Shown here piece after piece: positions 42,724 to 50,346 of a stretch of 64,000 bases of DNA. The position numbers and the translations under genes are program-made. The notes below the pieces were generated by a model. That model searched no databases. It saw nothing but the letters and a program-made list of their open reading frames with translations, and had not been told where the DNA came from. How positions within the stretch are numbered: the first letter of the stretch is position 1; each line of letters opens with the position of its first letter. The DNA is from Terriglobia bacterium (lineage in GTDB: Bacteria > Acidobacteriota > Terriglobia > Bryobacterales > Bryobacteraceae). The stretch spans positions 1 through 64,000 of the forward strand of contig JAIQFK010000004.1 of the NCBI GenBank assembly GCA_020073305.1, written 5' to 3'.

Positions 42724-44142
42724 CGGGTCTTCCACCCACGGGGGCGTCGCCTCGATCCGCCGCCCCAGCTCCGGTTCCAATTGCTCGAGCTTGCCTTTCA
42801 TCTGCCAGGCAATGTTCCGGTAGCTAAAGTGGCCTTTCACCCCGCTGCGCACGCGCGCGATATATTCGGCTTCGGCGAAGTCCATCTTGAAAAGAAAGCG
42901 GGAGCGGGCCCCGAAGGGAAGCAGATAGTGCGACCCTGGCGCGGGCAGGCTGTGCATCGCCACAAAGGCCGAGTGCATGGCGTTGTCGTAAATCTCAGCG
43001 GCTCCCGCGGCGGCGACCCCAGCCGGAGTGTCGTATCCGAGCTGTCCGGTGTACGCCTGGCGGAACTGGTGACAGCGACGATGCCGGTGCAGGTCCCGGT
43101 ATGCGCCAATGTCCATCACGATGTCGAACGCGTAGGGCCCTCCACGAAAAGCGCGCGGCAGGTCGTCACGGCGGCTGCGTGACGCCAGCGCCACATCCAT
43201 CACCTCCTGGCGACGATTTTGTGGCCAGGCCGCTGCCATTTCGTATAGCTCGCGAAAGGGACGGTCGGTGACGGAATACAGCAGCGTGGCGGCAATATCC
43301 GCCGCGACATCGGTGGGCCGCATCAAGTCCACGCAATCGGCTGGCAAGCCTGCGGCGGGCGATAGGTTCTGCTGGGCCCACAACTTAAGGTCCGCGCGTG
43401 AACGCAGCAGAAACTCATCCGGTTCCGCGTGGCGTGCCAGGGTCGGCGCCAGCGGTTCCCGGGCCTGAGCCTGCCACACGCAATCCGGCTCGGCAGCGCA
43501 GGCGGTTAAGATCTCCTCACCCAGGCTGCGCACCTCCTCGTACTCGGATACGCGCAGCCGCTTGATCTGTTTCTCCAGAGTGCGGATGCTGGTCACCTGG
43601 CCGATGTTGGTCGGCACACCCCAAAAGAGCAGGTATCGGGCGACATCAAATGCCCGCGCCGCGATGTTGCGCTTGTAGGCGTCGGGTTTCATCTCTTCCG
43701 GGCGCGGCAGCTTCTCCGAAAGATGGTCGAAGACGCGGGAGCTCACCTGCTGATAGGCGCCCAGCAGCGCATCACCCGCCGCGCGGTAGCTTTTGGCTTG
43801 CTCACCGGTAAGCTCAGGCGGAGTAATGAAGCCTGAAAGCGAGAAATCCTGATAGCGGGAGGACTTAGCCTGCCCGTCCCACAGGGTTTCGTCTTCAATC
43901 TCGCTCGCCGCCAGCTCCGACATGCCTTCGAAACATACGACCGTGTGACCCAGGTCCGCGATGGAAGCGTGCCCGTACTGGAAATAGAAGCTCTCGAGGA
44001 ATTTCTGCGAATCGTGCGTGCGCACCCAATCCAGCGATTGCGTGATGGAATCCGGTGACCGGCTGTAACGCGCCAGCGCGTAGGCGCACTTTTCCGGGGG
44101 CATGGGCGAGACGGTGAAAACGCGCTTGGGTCTATCAGGCAT
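42712..44142 (-). CDS. thyX: FAD-dependent thymidylate synthase, long duplicated form
   Basis: A 476-residue protein. The ATG at 44142 (MPDRPKRVF) is preferred over the long upstream frame; a GTG three codons earlier is also possible. Two ThyX-like halves are visible. The first (ESFYFQYGHASIADLGHTVVCFEGMSELAASEIEDETLWDGQAKSSRYQDF) keeps the S-x-R-Y end of the ThyX motif but lacks RHR. The second (AYRDLHRHRRCHQFRQAY, with a further GSHYLLPFGAR) keeps RHR. Together they could make an active site. ThyX methylates dUMP to dTMP with methylene-tetrahydrofolate and FAD/NADPH. The dut gene, which supplies dUMP, lies divergently next to it. Confidence 0.88.
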   Translation of the reverse strand: MPDRPKRVFTVSPMPPEKCAYALARYSRSPDSITQSLDWVRTHDSQKFLESFYFQYGHASIADLGHTVVCFEGMSELAASEIEDETLWDGQAKSSRYQDFSLSGFITPPELTGEQAKSYRAAGDALLGAYQQVSSRVFDHLSEKLPRPEEMKPDAYKRNIAARAFDVARYLLFWGVPTNIGQVTSIRTLEKQIKRLRVSEYEEVRSLGEEILTACAAEPDCVWQAQAREPLAPTLARHAEPDEFLLRSRADLKLWAQQNLSPAAGLPADCVDLMRPTDVAADIAATLLYSVTDRPFRELYEMAAAWPQNRRQEVMDVALASRSRRDDLPRAFRGGPYAFDIVMDIGAYRDLHRHRRCHQFRQAYTGQLGYDTPAGVAAAGAAEIYDNAMHSAFVAMHSLPAPGSHYLLPFGARSRFLFKMDFAEAEYIARVRSGVKGHFSYRNIAWQMKGKLEQLEPELGRRIEATPPWVEDPLQR

Positions 44143-44268
44143 GTCGATCACGCTATGATAACGAATCGCGCAGCCAAACACGCCTCGGAGGTTACCGCTC
44201 GCTCGCGGTCGGACAAGTAAGCAGTGGACAGAGCAAAGGGCGGCGGCGTCGCGGCGAAAGAACACGCC

Positions 44269-44700
44269 ATGAAGATTAGAATCAAGCGGCTTCGTGAGGA
44301 TGCATTCCTGCCCGCTTACGCGCACGGCCCTTTGGAAGACGCCGGACTGGATCTACAGGCGGTTGAGCCGAAGACGCTGCCGCCGGGGGTGCCGGAGCTG
44401 GTGGCGACGGGCCTCGCCATTGAGTTGCCGCCCGGCTACGAGGCGCAGATTCGCCCGCGAAGCGGCCTCGCTCTCAAGCATGCCATCACGCTCCCCAACA
44501 GCCCGGCCACCATCGACCCGGGCTATCGCGGCGAGATCCGCGTGATCCTGCTGAATTCCGGGAAGGAGGATTACGTCATCCACCGCGGGGATCGTATCGC
44601 GCAGATGATCATCGCGCGATACGAGGCGGTGGAATGGGAGGAAGGAGAACTGGCGGATTCGACGCGGGGCCCCGGCGGGTTTGGGTCCTCCGGAAGGTAG
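44269..44700 (+). CDS. dut: dUTP diphosphatase
   Basis: A 143-residue enzyme that hydrolyses dUTP to dUMP and pyrophosphate. The ATG at 44269 is chosen; the open frame upstream belongs to non-coding sequence. All five trimeric dUTPase motifs are present: [34 protein letters not shown] and [11 protein letters not shown], the last being the flexible lid. The length matches the homotrimeric type. It is divergent from thyX, 126 bases apart, so both genes of the dUTP-to-dTMP route lie back to back. Confidence 0.95.
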   Translation: MKIRIKRLREDAFLPAYAHGPLEDAGLDLQAVEPKTLPPGVPELVATGLAIELPPGYEAQIRPRSGLALKHAITLPNSPATIDPGYRGEIRVILLNSGKEDYVIHRGDRIAQMIIARYEAVEWEEGELADSTRGPGGFGSSGR

Positions 44701-44717
44701 GCGTCGGGCTGAGTTCT

Positions 44718-44900
44718 CTAGCTGGCGGATGTGTTGGCGAGTGCGAGCTGGCAGTTGGTCGCTGACCAGATGCCACCGACGCTGCCGCCGGCGCTAACAA
44801 ACAGCGCAGCCGAACTCAGACAGACAAATGCGAGGAGCAGTGTGTATTCGATGAGATCCTGGCCTTGCTCGTCGCGAAGAAATTCGTTGAACAGTCGCAT
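44718..44900 (-). CDS. Flp-type pilin, copy 1
   Basis: A 60-residue prepilin-like protein. The start at 44900 is chosen from AAGGAGAA upstream. The core DEQGQDLIEYTLLLAFVCL matches Flp/Fap pilins: a G before the cleavage site, Glu at +5, and a hydrophobic helix. The C-terminal part (SVGGIWSATN … NTSAS) is nearly identical to that of the second pilin at 48158-48346. Flp pilins are exported by Tad systems to form adhesive fibres; no tad gene lies in the window, so assembly must rely on genes elsewhere. The gene converges on dut with 17 bases between. Confidence 0.85.
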   Translation of the reverse strand: MRLFNEFLRDEQGQDLIEYTLLLAFVCLSSAALFVSAGGSVGGIWSATNCQLALANTSAS

Positions 44901-45037
44901 TTTCAGTTTCTCCTTGCCCATTAACTTCGGGCAACACAACTAAAGCAAACGTCGTTCCAACCGCCCTGGGCCGGCAAAGTGCCAGCGCTGCCATGAGTTT
45001 GACTGCATTGTGGCCGGATCAGGCGGGCGATTTGCGG

Positions 45038-45072
45038 GTGACATTTAGTCACTTTGGGTAACATTATGTCGC
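45038..45072. promoter_or_regulatory. Paired dyads upstream of the pilin and flavoprotein genes
   Basis: GTGAC-N5-GTCAC (45038-45052) is a perfect dyad, and a weaker copy with the same spacing (GTAAC-N5-GTCGC, 45058-45072) follows 20 bases on. The site sits upstream of the pilin gene at 44718-44900 and after the flavoprotein gene stop. It could be a regulator site for pilin expression, but no known motif is matched. Confidence 0.3.
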
Positions 45073-45157
45073 TGCCGACGGTCGTAAGACGGAGAGTTAA
45101 CGGTTTACATTGAGTGCCGATCACCACGACCTTCCGATCTCACATCGAGATCAATAG

Positions 45158-46780
45158 TCACGCGGCTTGCGCGGCGACGGGCCTTGTTACTTTCGCGACG
45201 AGATTGCGGCCCAGGATGGCCGATACCGCGGTCACGCCCCCGAACAGGGCGCCGGTCACGCCGAGCAGCGCGACGTCCTGTCCCGTGAGGAACAGGTTGC
45301 GCACGGGCGTCCGGGCGGACAATGAGCCCAAGCGAAAGCGCGCCGGCGTCGCGTTCAACCCGTAGGCTTCTCCTGCTTGGTAGTTGCTGAAGTGGCGCGT
45401 CGATAAAGGCGTCGAGATTTCGGCATGCACTACGTGGCCGCGTACGGCGGGTACGTGCCGTTCGAGTTCTTGGCACAGGCGCTCGGTGAAGTGGGTCTTC
45501 AGTTCGTCGTAATCAGCGCCGCGGTGCTTCCATCGCGAGTTCTCCCACTGTGAGAACCAGCGGTACGGGGCCAGCGTAATGACTTCGATGGTTGAATGCC
45601 CCGGATGTCTTGCCAGGAAATCGGGATCCTTGGCGGAAGGAAAGGAAATGAAGAGGACCGGAAAGGGCGCGGCCGGATCGGCGGAGAAGCGCGCCACGTT
45701 GGCATCGTGATCGGGTGTCGGATAAGCCCATATGTTCGTGCCCGTGAGGCCCAGGTCCGCGGCGCTCTTGTTCAAGCCCGCATATAGGCTCAAGTAGGAC
45801 ATCGAATGGCCGATGGCGCGAATATCAGCGGCGATTGCGGCGCATCCGGGCGAGTCTGGCGGGAGCAGGCGCCCGAAGGTATTCATCGCGCCGGCGTCGC
45901 TCACAATCACGGGCGCACGAAATTCGCGACCGCCAGGCATACGGACGCCGGCGGCGCGGCCGGACTTATCCAGCACAATCTGGTCCACATCGGCGCTTAC
46001 CACGATTTTGCCGCCCGCTCGCTCAATGGCGGGAGCGATGGATGCGGCAATCTGCGAGGCGCCGCCCACCGGGTAGCTGGCGCCATTGAAGTAATGCTGG
46101 GCGATCATGGCGTGCGCCGCGAAGCTGCTCTCGGCCGGGGGCAACCCGTAATCGCCCCATTGTGCCGTGAGCACGCCGATCAATTCACGATTCGCAGTGA
46201 TCCCGGCCAGCACTTGAGCCGTAGTGCGGCCGGCCCAACGCAGGAACGGAGCGCGCATCAATCCACCGGCGAGCCGGGCCGCCATCGGCGGAATCGCCTT
46301 CTCCGCAAAATAGAGACTGCTGGCCTTGACGCAGGACAAGACGGCGGCGAGATAACGTTCAATCGCCGTGCCTTCGGCGGGGAATGCGGCGAGCAGGCCT
46401 TCGCGGAACCGGTCGAGCCCGCTTCGGAATTCGTACACGCGGCCAGCGATGCGGATCTGGTCGTAGACGTCCGGTAGCGGATTCCACCTTAGGCGCCCCT
46501 CGGTGACGTGATCGAACGCTGCGCGGACGGGGGAAGCCGGGTCTTGCACCTGGCCGATGTAGTGGACACCCACGTCCCATTCATATCCGGGACGACGGAA
46601 GGTGTGCGTGAAGCCGCCGGCGGTGTAATGCCGCTCCAACACGAGCACACGCTTCCCGGCGTGCCGGGCGAGCAGGGCAGCGGCCGTCAGCCCGCCCATG
46701 CCCGAGCCAATGACAATGGCATCCCATTGATCCTCCAGCACCGTCTGCTTGTACGCCACTCCGATGGGTTTGCCCGGCAT
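45158..46780 (-). CDS. FAD-dependent oxidoreductase, CrtI / retinol saturase-like
   Basis: A 540-residue flavoprotein of the phytoene desaturase/RetSat group (COG1233). The dinucleotide motif is AIVIGSGMGGLTAAALLARHAGKRVLVLERHYTAGG (residues about 22-57, with GSGMGG as core), followed by GVHYIGQV; the C-terminal FAD motif is NLFLTGQDVALLGVTGALFGG. A GGGAGGA ribosome site precedes the ATG. All-trans-retinol 13,14-reductase-like proteins of this length reduce polyene or carotenoid double bonds, though the bacterial substrate is unknown. The gene is divergent from a TetR regulator with two operators between them, so it is likely its controlled target. Confidence 0.87.
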   Translation of the reverse strand: MPGKPIGVAYKQTVLEDQWDAIVIGSGMGGLTAAALLARHAGKRVLVLERHYTAGGFTHTFRRPGYEWDVGVHYIGQVQDPASPVRAAFDHVTEGRLRWNPLPDVYDQIRIAGRVYEFRSGLDRFREGLLAAFPAEGTAIERYLAAVLSCVKASSLYFAEKAIPPMAARLAGGLMRAPFLRWAGRTTAQVLAGITANRELIGVLTAQWGDYGLPPAESSFAAHAMIAQHYFNGASYPVGGASQIAASIAPAIERAGGKIVVSADVDQIVLDKSGRAAGVRMPGGREFRAPVIVSDAGAMNTFGRLLPPDSPGCAAIAADIRAIGHSMSYLSLYAGLNKSAADLGLTGTNIWAYPTPDHDANVARFSADPAAPFPVLFISFPSAKDPDFLARHPGHSTIEVITLAPYRWFSQWENSRWKHRGADYDELKTHFTERLCQELERHVPAVRGHVVHAEISTPLSTRHFSNYQAGEAYGLNATPARFRLGSLSARTPVRNLFLTGQDVALLGVTGALFGGVTAVSAILGRNLVAKVTRPVAAQAA

Positions 46781-46791
46781 GTTTCCTCCCG

Positions 46792-46843
46792 AATGTTGAC
46801 ACCAGCAACATTCTAGCTCGCCAATGTTGCTTGTGTCAACATT
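46792..46843. promoter_or_regulatory. Twin TetR-type operators and promoter
   Basis: Two identical-arm 21-base dyads, AATGTTG-N7-CAACATT, lie at 46792-46812 and 46823-46843, 31 bases centre to centre (three helical turns). On the minus strand TTGACA (46834-46839) and TAGAAT (46810-46815) with 18-base spacing form a promoter for the flavoprotein gene that both dyads cover. They are the likely binding sites of the TetR protein encoded at 46863. Confidence 0.88.
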
Positions 46844-46862
46844 TTTTGCTATTTCTTGAGAT

Positions 46863-47501
46863 ATGAGCGAGCCTGCACCTTATCACCACGGCCACCTGAA
46901 GCAGGCCCTGCTGAAAGCGGCCGTGAGGGTGATCGGGAAAGTGGGCCCCCGCGCCTTCACCCTGCGGGAAGTGGCTCGCCAGGCGAAGGTGTCGCACAAT
47001 GCGCCCTACCGGCATTTCCGCGACAAAGAGGAGCTGCTGGCCGCGGTAGCGGCTGAAGGTTTCGAACGGCTGGCGCGTTCGATGATCGCGGCGGCAAAGC
47101 CGGCGGAGAATGCGCTGGACGCGCTGGCGATGAGCGGACGCGGGTATGTGCAGTTCGCGCTGCGGTGGCCGGAACATTTTTCGGCCATGTTCGATTATTG
47201 CGAAGGGCTGAGAGTCTACCCGGAGTATGCAGCCTCGGGCCGCGAGGCCTTTCAAGTTCTGGTGGACTATGTCACCGCCGCCCAGAAGGCCGGACAGTTG
47301 CCGGCGGTTGACACCAGCGCCCTGGCGTTGACCGCATGGTCGATGGTCCACGGCATCGCCAAGCTAGCCATCGGGCGGCTGCTTCCGGCTGAATCGAAGG
47401 AAGCGGTCTTCGAGTTCACCGCCTTTGCGACTCGGGCGTTGAGCGAGGGGTTGACGAACCTCTCGCCGTCCGGCGGTCTCCGGCGCTCGGCTCTGCCCTA
47501 G
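46863..47501 (+). CDS. TetR-family transcriptional repressor with WHG domain
   Basis: A 212-residue regulator. The N-terminal HTH is LLKAAVRVIGKVGPRAFTLREVARQAKVSHNAPYRHFRDKEELL (residues about 15-60), a typical TetR HTH; the start MSEPAPYHHGHLKQA is shared with many WHG-type TetR proteins. The C-terminal ligand domain includes MVHGIAKLAIGRLLP, near the WHG signature. It probably controls the divergent flavoprotein gene and itself through the two dyads at 46792-46843. The inducer may be a hydrophobic compound. Confidence 0.92.
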   Translation: MSEPAPYHHGHLKQALLKAAVRVIGKVGPRAFTLREVARQAKVSHNAPYRHFRDKEELLAAVAAEGFERLARSMIAAAKPAENALDALAMSGRGYVQFALRWPEHFSAMFDYCEGLRVYPEYAASGREAFQVLVDYVTAAQKAGQLPAVDTSALALTAWSMVHGIAKLAIGRLLPAESKEAVFEFTAFATRALSEGLTNLSPSGGLRRSALP

Positions 47502-47549
47502 ATGGCGATTTATTTGTGCAAACCGGCGGAACAGAGTATCAAGATTCCG

Positions 47550-47580
47550 TATAATGTTCTGTAGTCCCATATAATGGACT
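47550..47580 (+). promoter_or_regulatory. Promoter region with dyad upstream of the PadR gene
   Basis: TATAAT occurs at 47550-47555 and again at 47570-47575. The second copy lies inside a dyad AGTCC-N8-GGACT (47563-47580). Transcription from it would begin only a few bases before the ATG at 47588. The dyad over a -10 box points to autorepression by the PadR protein. No good -35 box was found at either. Confidence 0.45.
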
Positions 47581-47587
47581 CAAACAT

Positions 47588-47932
47588 ATGGCGTTAACCT
47601 CACCCGATCAGGAGTGGAAAAAGGGAAGCGCGGAGCTTCTGGTGTTGTCGCTGCTGGAGGGCCGGCCGCGCCACGGGTACGACATCTGCAAGCTGATTCA
47701 GGCGCGATCTGGCGGCGCCTTGCGATTCCACGTCACCTCCCTTTATCCCCTGCTTTACCGGCTGGAGAAGCGCGGCTGGGTGGACGGGCGCTGGGTGGAG
47801 AAGGCGGAGCAGCGCAGGCGGCGCTATTACAACCTGACTCCGGAAGGACGAAAGGTGCTTCGCTCCCAACGGAAGAGCTGGAAGAATTTTGTGGCCGCCA
47901 TCAGCCGGGTTACAGGAATCGAGCATGCCTGA
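47588..47932 (+). CDS. PadR-family transcriptional regulator
   Basis: A 114-residue regulator with the PadR winged helix: KGSAELLVLSLLEGRPRHGYDICKLIQ, RFHVTSLYPLLYRLEKRGWVDGRWV and RRRRYYNLTPEGRKVL. In Acidobacteriota such short PadR proteins are often encoded beside ADOP permeases; here the nearest permease is far away. It is likely autoregulated (see the dyad just upstream). The target genes are unknown. Confidence 0.93.
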   Translation: MALTSPDQEWKKGSAELLVLSLLEGRPRHGYDICKLIQARSGGALRFHVTSLYPLLYRLEKRGWVDGRWVEKAEQRRRRYYNLTPEGRKVLRSQRKSWKNFVAAISRVTGIEHA

Positions 47933-48157
47933 AAATCGTTCGAGAGCGGGTTGCGCCGTTGCGAGCACCTGGAGGGTAGCGTCATAGCTCGGCCTGCCGC
48001 CAACTCCCTGAAACGCCAACCAACGGCGTTATGCCTTTTGTTAGTGGTTTGCGGCCGGCATACACGCCAGCATTACCCAACTTCAGCATTGGCATTCATG
48101 CAATCAAAAGATACCCTGGAAGAGACTCGATGCTGTAACGGGAAAACAGGAGAAAAC

Positions 48158-48346
48158 ATGCTTACCAATGCCCTATTGAGCTTTGCGAAGGACGAGCAGG
48201 GACAAGATTTGATCGAATACACGCTGTTGCTCGCCTTCGTTTGCCTGGCATCTGCCACCCTGTTTGTGAATGCAGGTCGTAGCGTCTCTGGTATCTGGAG
48301 CGCAACCAACTCCAGACTGGCTGCAGCCAACACATCTGCCAGCTAA
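48158..48346 (+). CDS. Flp-type pilin, copy 2
   Basis: A 62-residue prepilin-like protein. The ATG at 48158 has AGGAGA five bases upstream. The segment DEQGQDLIEYTLLLAFVCLA and the tail SGIWSATN … NTSAS make it very close to the pilin at 44718-44900 (about 75-80 percent identical over the core by eye), so the two arose by recent duplication, here on the opposite strand. The N-terminal extension differs. It should be exported and polymerised by a Tad system located elsewhere. Confidence 0.85.
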   Translation: MLTNALLSFAKDEQGQDLIEYTLLLAFVCLASATLFVNAGRSVSGIWSATNSRLAAANTSAS

Positions 48347-48407
48347 TCACCACATCGACTAGCAGCAGCCCACGAGGTCAGGTGTGTATGGGGCTTTCTG
48401 GCCCACT

Positions 48408-48977
48408 TCACTTTTTGGACTCGCAGCACGGCACCCCGCTGTCCTTCCCTGACACCGTACAACCGATCTCCATCACCTCCTGCAGCCTGCGGCGGGCGCG
48501 ATGGAGCCGCATCTTGACCGTCCCTACGCTCACACTTAATAGTTCTGCGATCTCCGGTGCCGTGAGTCCGTGCGCCTCATACAACAGGATCACGGCGCGG
48601 TAGCTGTCCGGCAGGTAATCCAGGCACCGCTGCACACAAGCGCTTGTTTCCGCCCGCTCGACCGTCTCCTGCGCGGACGGTTCCAAGGCGGCCGGTTGCC
48701 CGTGATGCGCCTCTTCTCCGCCGTCGAGCGCGACTTGCCGTCCGCGTTTCCGCAAACGATCCAGACAGACGTGGGTAGCGATGCGATACAGCCAGCCGCG
48801 CGCCGCCTTGGGATCGCGAAGCGTTTCCTGCTGGCAGTACGCGCGCAGAAAGGTCTCCTGCGTGAGATCCTCCGCCTCCGCCGGGTCTCGAACCATGCCG
48901 GCGATGTACCGGCAGATCCTGTCGTGATAGGCCGTGAAGAGTGCGCCCGCCTCGTTCGCGGCGACAACTGGTGTCAT
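48408..48977 (-). CDS. ECF-type RNA polymerase sigma factor
   Basis: A 189-residue sigma-70 family factor with region 2 (LFTAYHDRICRYIAGMVRDPAEAEDLTQETFLRAY, DPKAARGWLYRIATHVCLDRLRKRGR) and region 4 (LPDSYRAVILLYEAHGLTAPEIAELLSVSVGTVKMRLHRARRRLQ). A C-terminal Cys-containing tail (GCTVSGKDSGVPCCESKK) could bind metal or sense redox state. No anti-sigma factor gene is beside it; the AhpD-like secreted protein gene lies 49 bases upstream on the same strand and may be cotranscribed. Confidence 0.92.
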   Translation of the reverse strand: MTPVVAANEAGALFTAYHDRICRYIAGMVRDPAEAEDLTQETFLRAYCQQETLRDPKAARGWLYRIATHVCLDRLRKRGRQVALDGGEEAHHGQPAALEPSAQETVERAETSACVQRCLDYLPDSYRAVILLYEAHGLTAPEIAELLSVSVGTVKMRLHRARRRLQEVMEIGCTVSGKDSGVPCCESKK

Positions 48978-49026
48978 GGCAGCAGCTCCACCCCGATTCT
49001 AATCCTCGGACGGCGCCAGGGGAACC

Positions 49027-49500
49027 CTACTTCCCGGCGTGATCGATTGCCTGCTGCAAGACCTTTCTTGCAGCCGCCAGCGGCTTCTCCAGTCGAGCGG
49101 CCGCCTCCGGACCGAACTGCTGCTTGAAACAGTCGAGCTTTTGCATGGCCGCGACCGTCTGTAGCGCGCGCTCGACATCTTCCGTCGAACTGCCTTGCTG
49201 CAAGGCCCAGGTGACTGCCTCGCCGGCACAGGTCTCACAGCCCAGCACGGCGACCACGCCGATGGGCATGAGGTTCTCAACACGTCCCACCAACATGGTT
49301 TCGTTCGTGCCCGGAACAAGCCGCGTAGAGACTGAGTCGGCCGATGCCTTTTGTGCGCACGCCGCGCAGCCCTTCCCTGTGTTCTTCGCGTCAGACGCCG
49401 TGACTCCAGCGTTGTCGGTCGTGCCTCGGGTTTGCGCCGAGACGGAGGACACGAACGACAGGGTCCCCGCGACGAATACGATTACGAAAAGCGTTTTCAT
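49027..49500 (-). CDS. Secreted AhpD/CMD-like protein with CxxC
   Basis: A 157-residue exported protein. The ATG at 49500 is chosen from GGAGGAGG at 49508-49515 and a signal peptide (MKTLFVIVFVAGTLSFVSSVSAQ). Cysteines occur as GCAACAQKA and as GCETCAGEAVTWALQQG; the latter CxxC in a helical setting, followed by VERALQTVAAMQKLDCFKQQF, matches the AhpD/carboxymuconolactone decarboxylase fold. It may reduce peroxides or protect thiols in the envelope. ECF sigma factors coupled to CMD-like proteins are known in other groups, so a shared stress regulon with the sigma factor downstream is likely. Confidence 0.78.
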   Translation of the reverse strand: MKTLFVIVFVAGTLSFVSSVSAQTRGTTDNAGVTASDAKNTGKGCAACAQKASADSVSTRLVPGTNETMLVGRVENLMPIGVVAVLGCETCAGEAVTWALQQGSSTEDVERALQTVAAMQKLDCFKQQFGPEAAARLEKPLAAARKVLQQAIDHAGK

Positions 49501-49790
49501 GTCGATACCTCCTCCGGCCGCTTTCGAACAGCCGGTGTCGTACCCAGGACGAAAACGGCAGGGAAAAGGATACACTCGCCGGGCGCAACCGTTAGCGCTG
49601 AAGCCAGCCTACTGGCGCCATCGCGATCGAAGGGTCATAACTACGTTTATGGTTCACAAAATGATAGGAAGGTCAACCGTCAGCAGCCCGATCCCGCTTA
49701 CCGGCGGCCTGGTGAGCGGAAACATGAATCCCTACTCGGCGCCGGCCGCCAAGCCTCTGTAGACGAAGGCTTCACCGCGTGAAACATGGC

Positions 49791-50282
49791 TCACTGCCGG
49801 ACAACCACAGTCGTGACGCGTTTGTCGAGGGCGTCCCCGAGATAGTAGCCCAGAGTGGTAAGTCCCCCGCCGACTCCGGCTAATGTGGCGAGTGCGGTGC
49901 CCGCAGAATTGGCATGGATACCTGCGTATGTGCCGAGGCTCAGCCCTAACCAAGCGCCGCAAATCGTGCCAATCACGCGGCCGCGCTTCCGCTTGGATAA
50001 TACGTCCAGAGTTTTGACTTGCGAGCGCGGCACTACAAATCGTCCATTGGGATAAGCCATCTTGTCCGTTGTCTTCTGGATTTGCAGGACCAGACCATCC
50101 GGTTCCACAGCCGTGAGTTTGCCGGTGATCACAGCCGCTTGCGGCATGGTCATGCGGATCGTCCGGCCATTAAGGGTCGAGAGTTCACCCCAGGTCAGTT
50201 CCTCCTTCTCCCCGGCCTTCGCCTGAACATGAAAACCGAACACGACAGTAGAAACCAACAACAGCGCAATTTGTCTATTCAT
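49791..50282 (-). CDS. Secreted protein with C-terminal glycine-rich segments
   Basis: A 163-residue protein. The ATG at 50282 is chosen because AGGAG lies just upstream and a signal peptide follows (MNRQIALLLVSTVVFGFHVQAKA). The N-terminal half is beta-rich (LNGRTIRMTMPQAAVITGKLTAVEPDGLVLQI), the C-terminal half has glycine-rich stretches like membrane-spanning hairpins (VIGTICGAWLGLSLGTYAGI; ATLAGVGGGLTTLGYYLGDAL). It could span the outer or inner membrane. It is the last gene of the eight-gene run that contains the TRAP transporter. Function unknown. Confidence 0.72.
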   Translation of the reverse strand: MNRQIALLLVSTVVFGFHVQAKAGEKEELTWGELSTLNGRTIRMTMPQAAVITGKLTAVEPDGLVLQIQKTTDKMAYPNGRFVVPRSQVKTLDVLSKRKRGRVIGTICGAWLGLSLGTYAGIHANSAGTALATLAGVGGGLTTLGYYLGDALDKRVTTVVVRQ

Positions 50283-50346
50283 AAAAATCTCCTGAGCGAG
50301 CCGGCCCGGCCCGCGTCTTGGTTGCCTGATTCGTCGTCCTAACGTT

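Noticed and set aside
44901-45037. Possible sigma-54 promoter (TGGCAC) before the first pilin gene
   Set aside because: The GG and GC elements are not at the required ten-base spacing; only a hairpin-like GGCAAAGTGCC is present.
49640-49762. Short plus-strand frame of about 37 codons (MVHKMIGRST…)
   Set aside because: No ribosome site, no composition signal and no neighbour in the same direction; left as unsupported.
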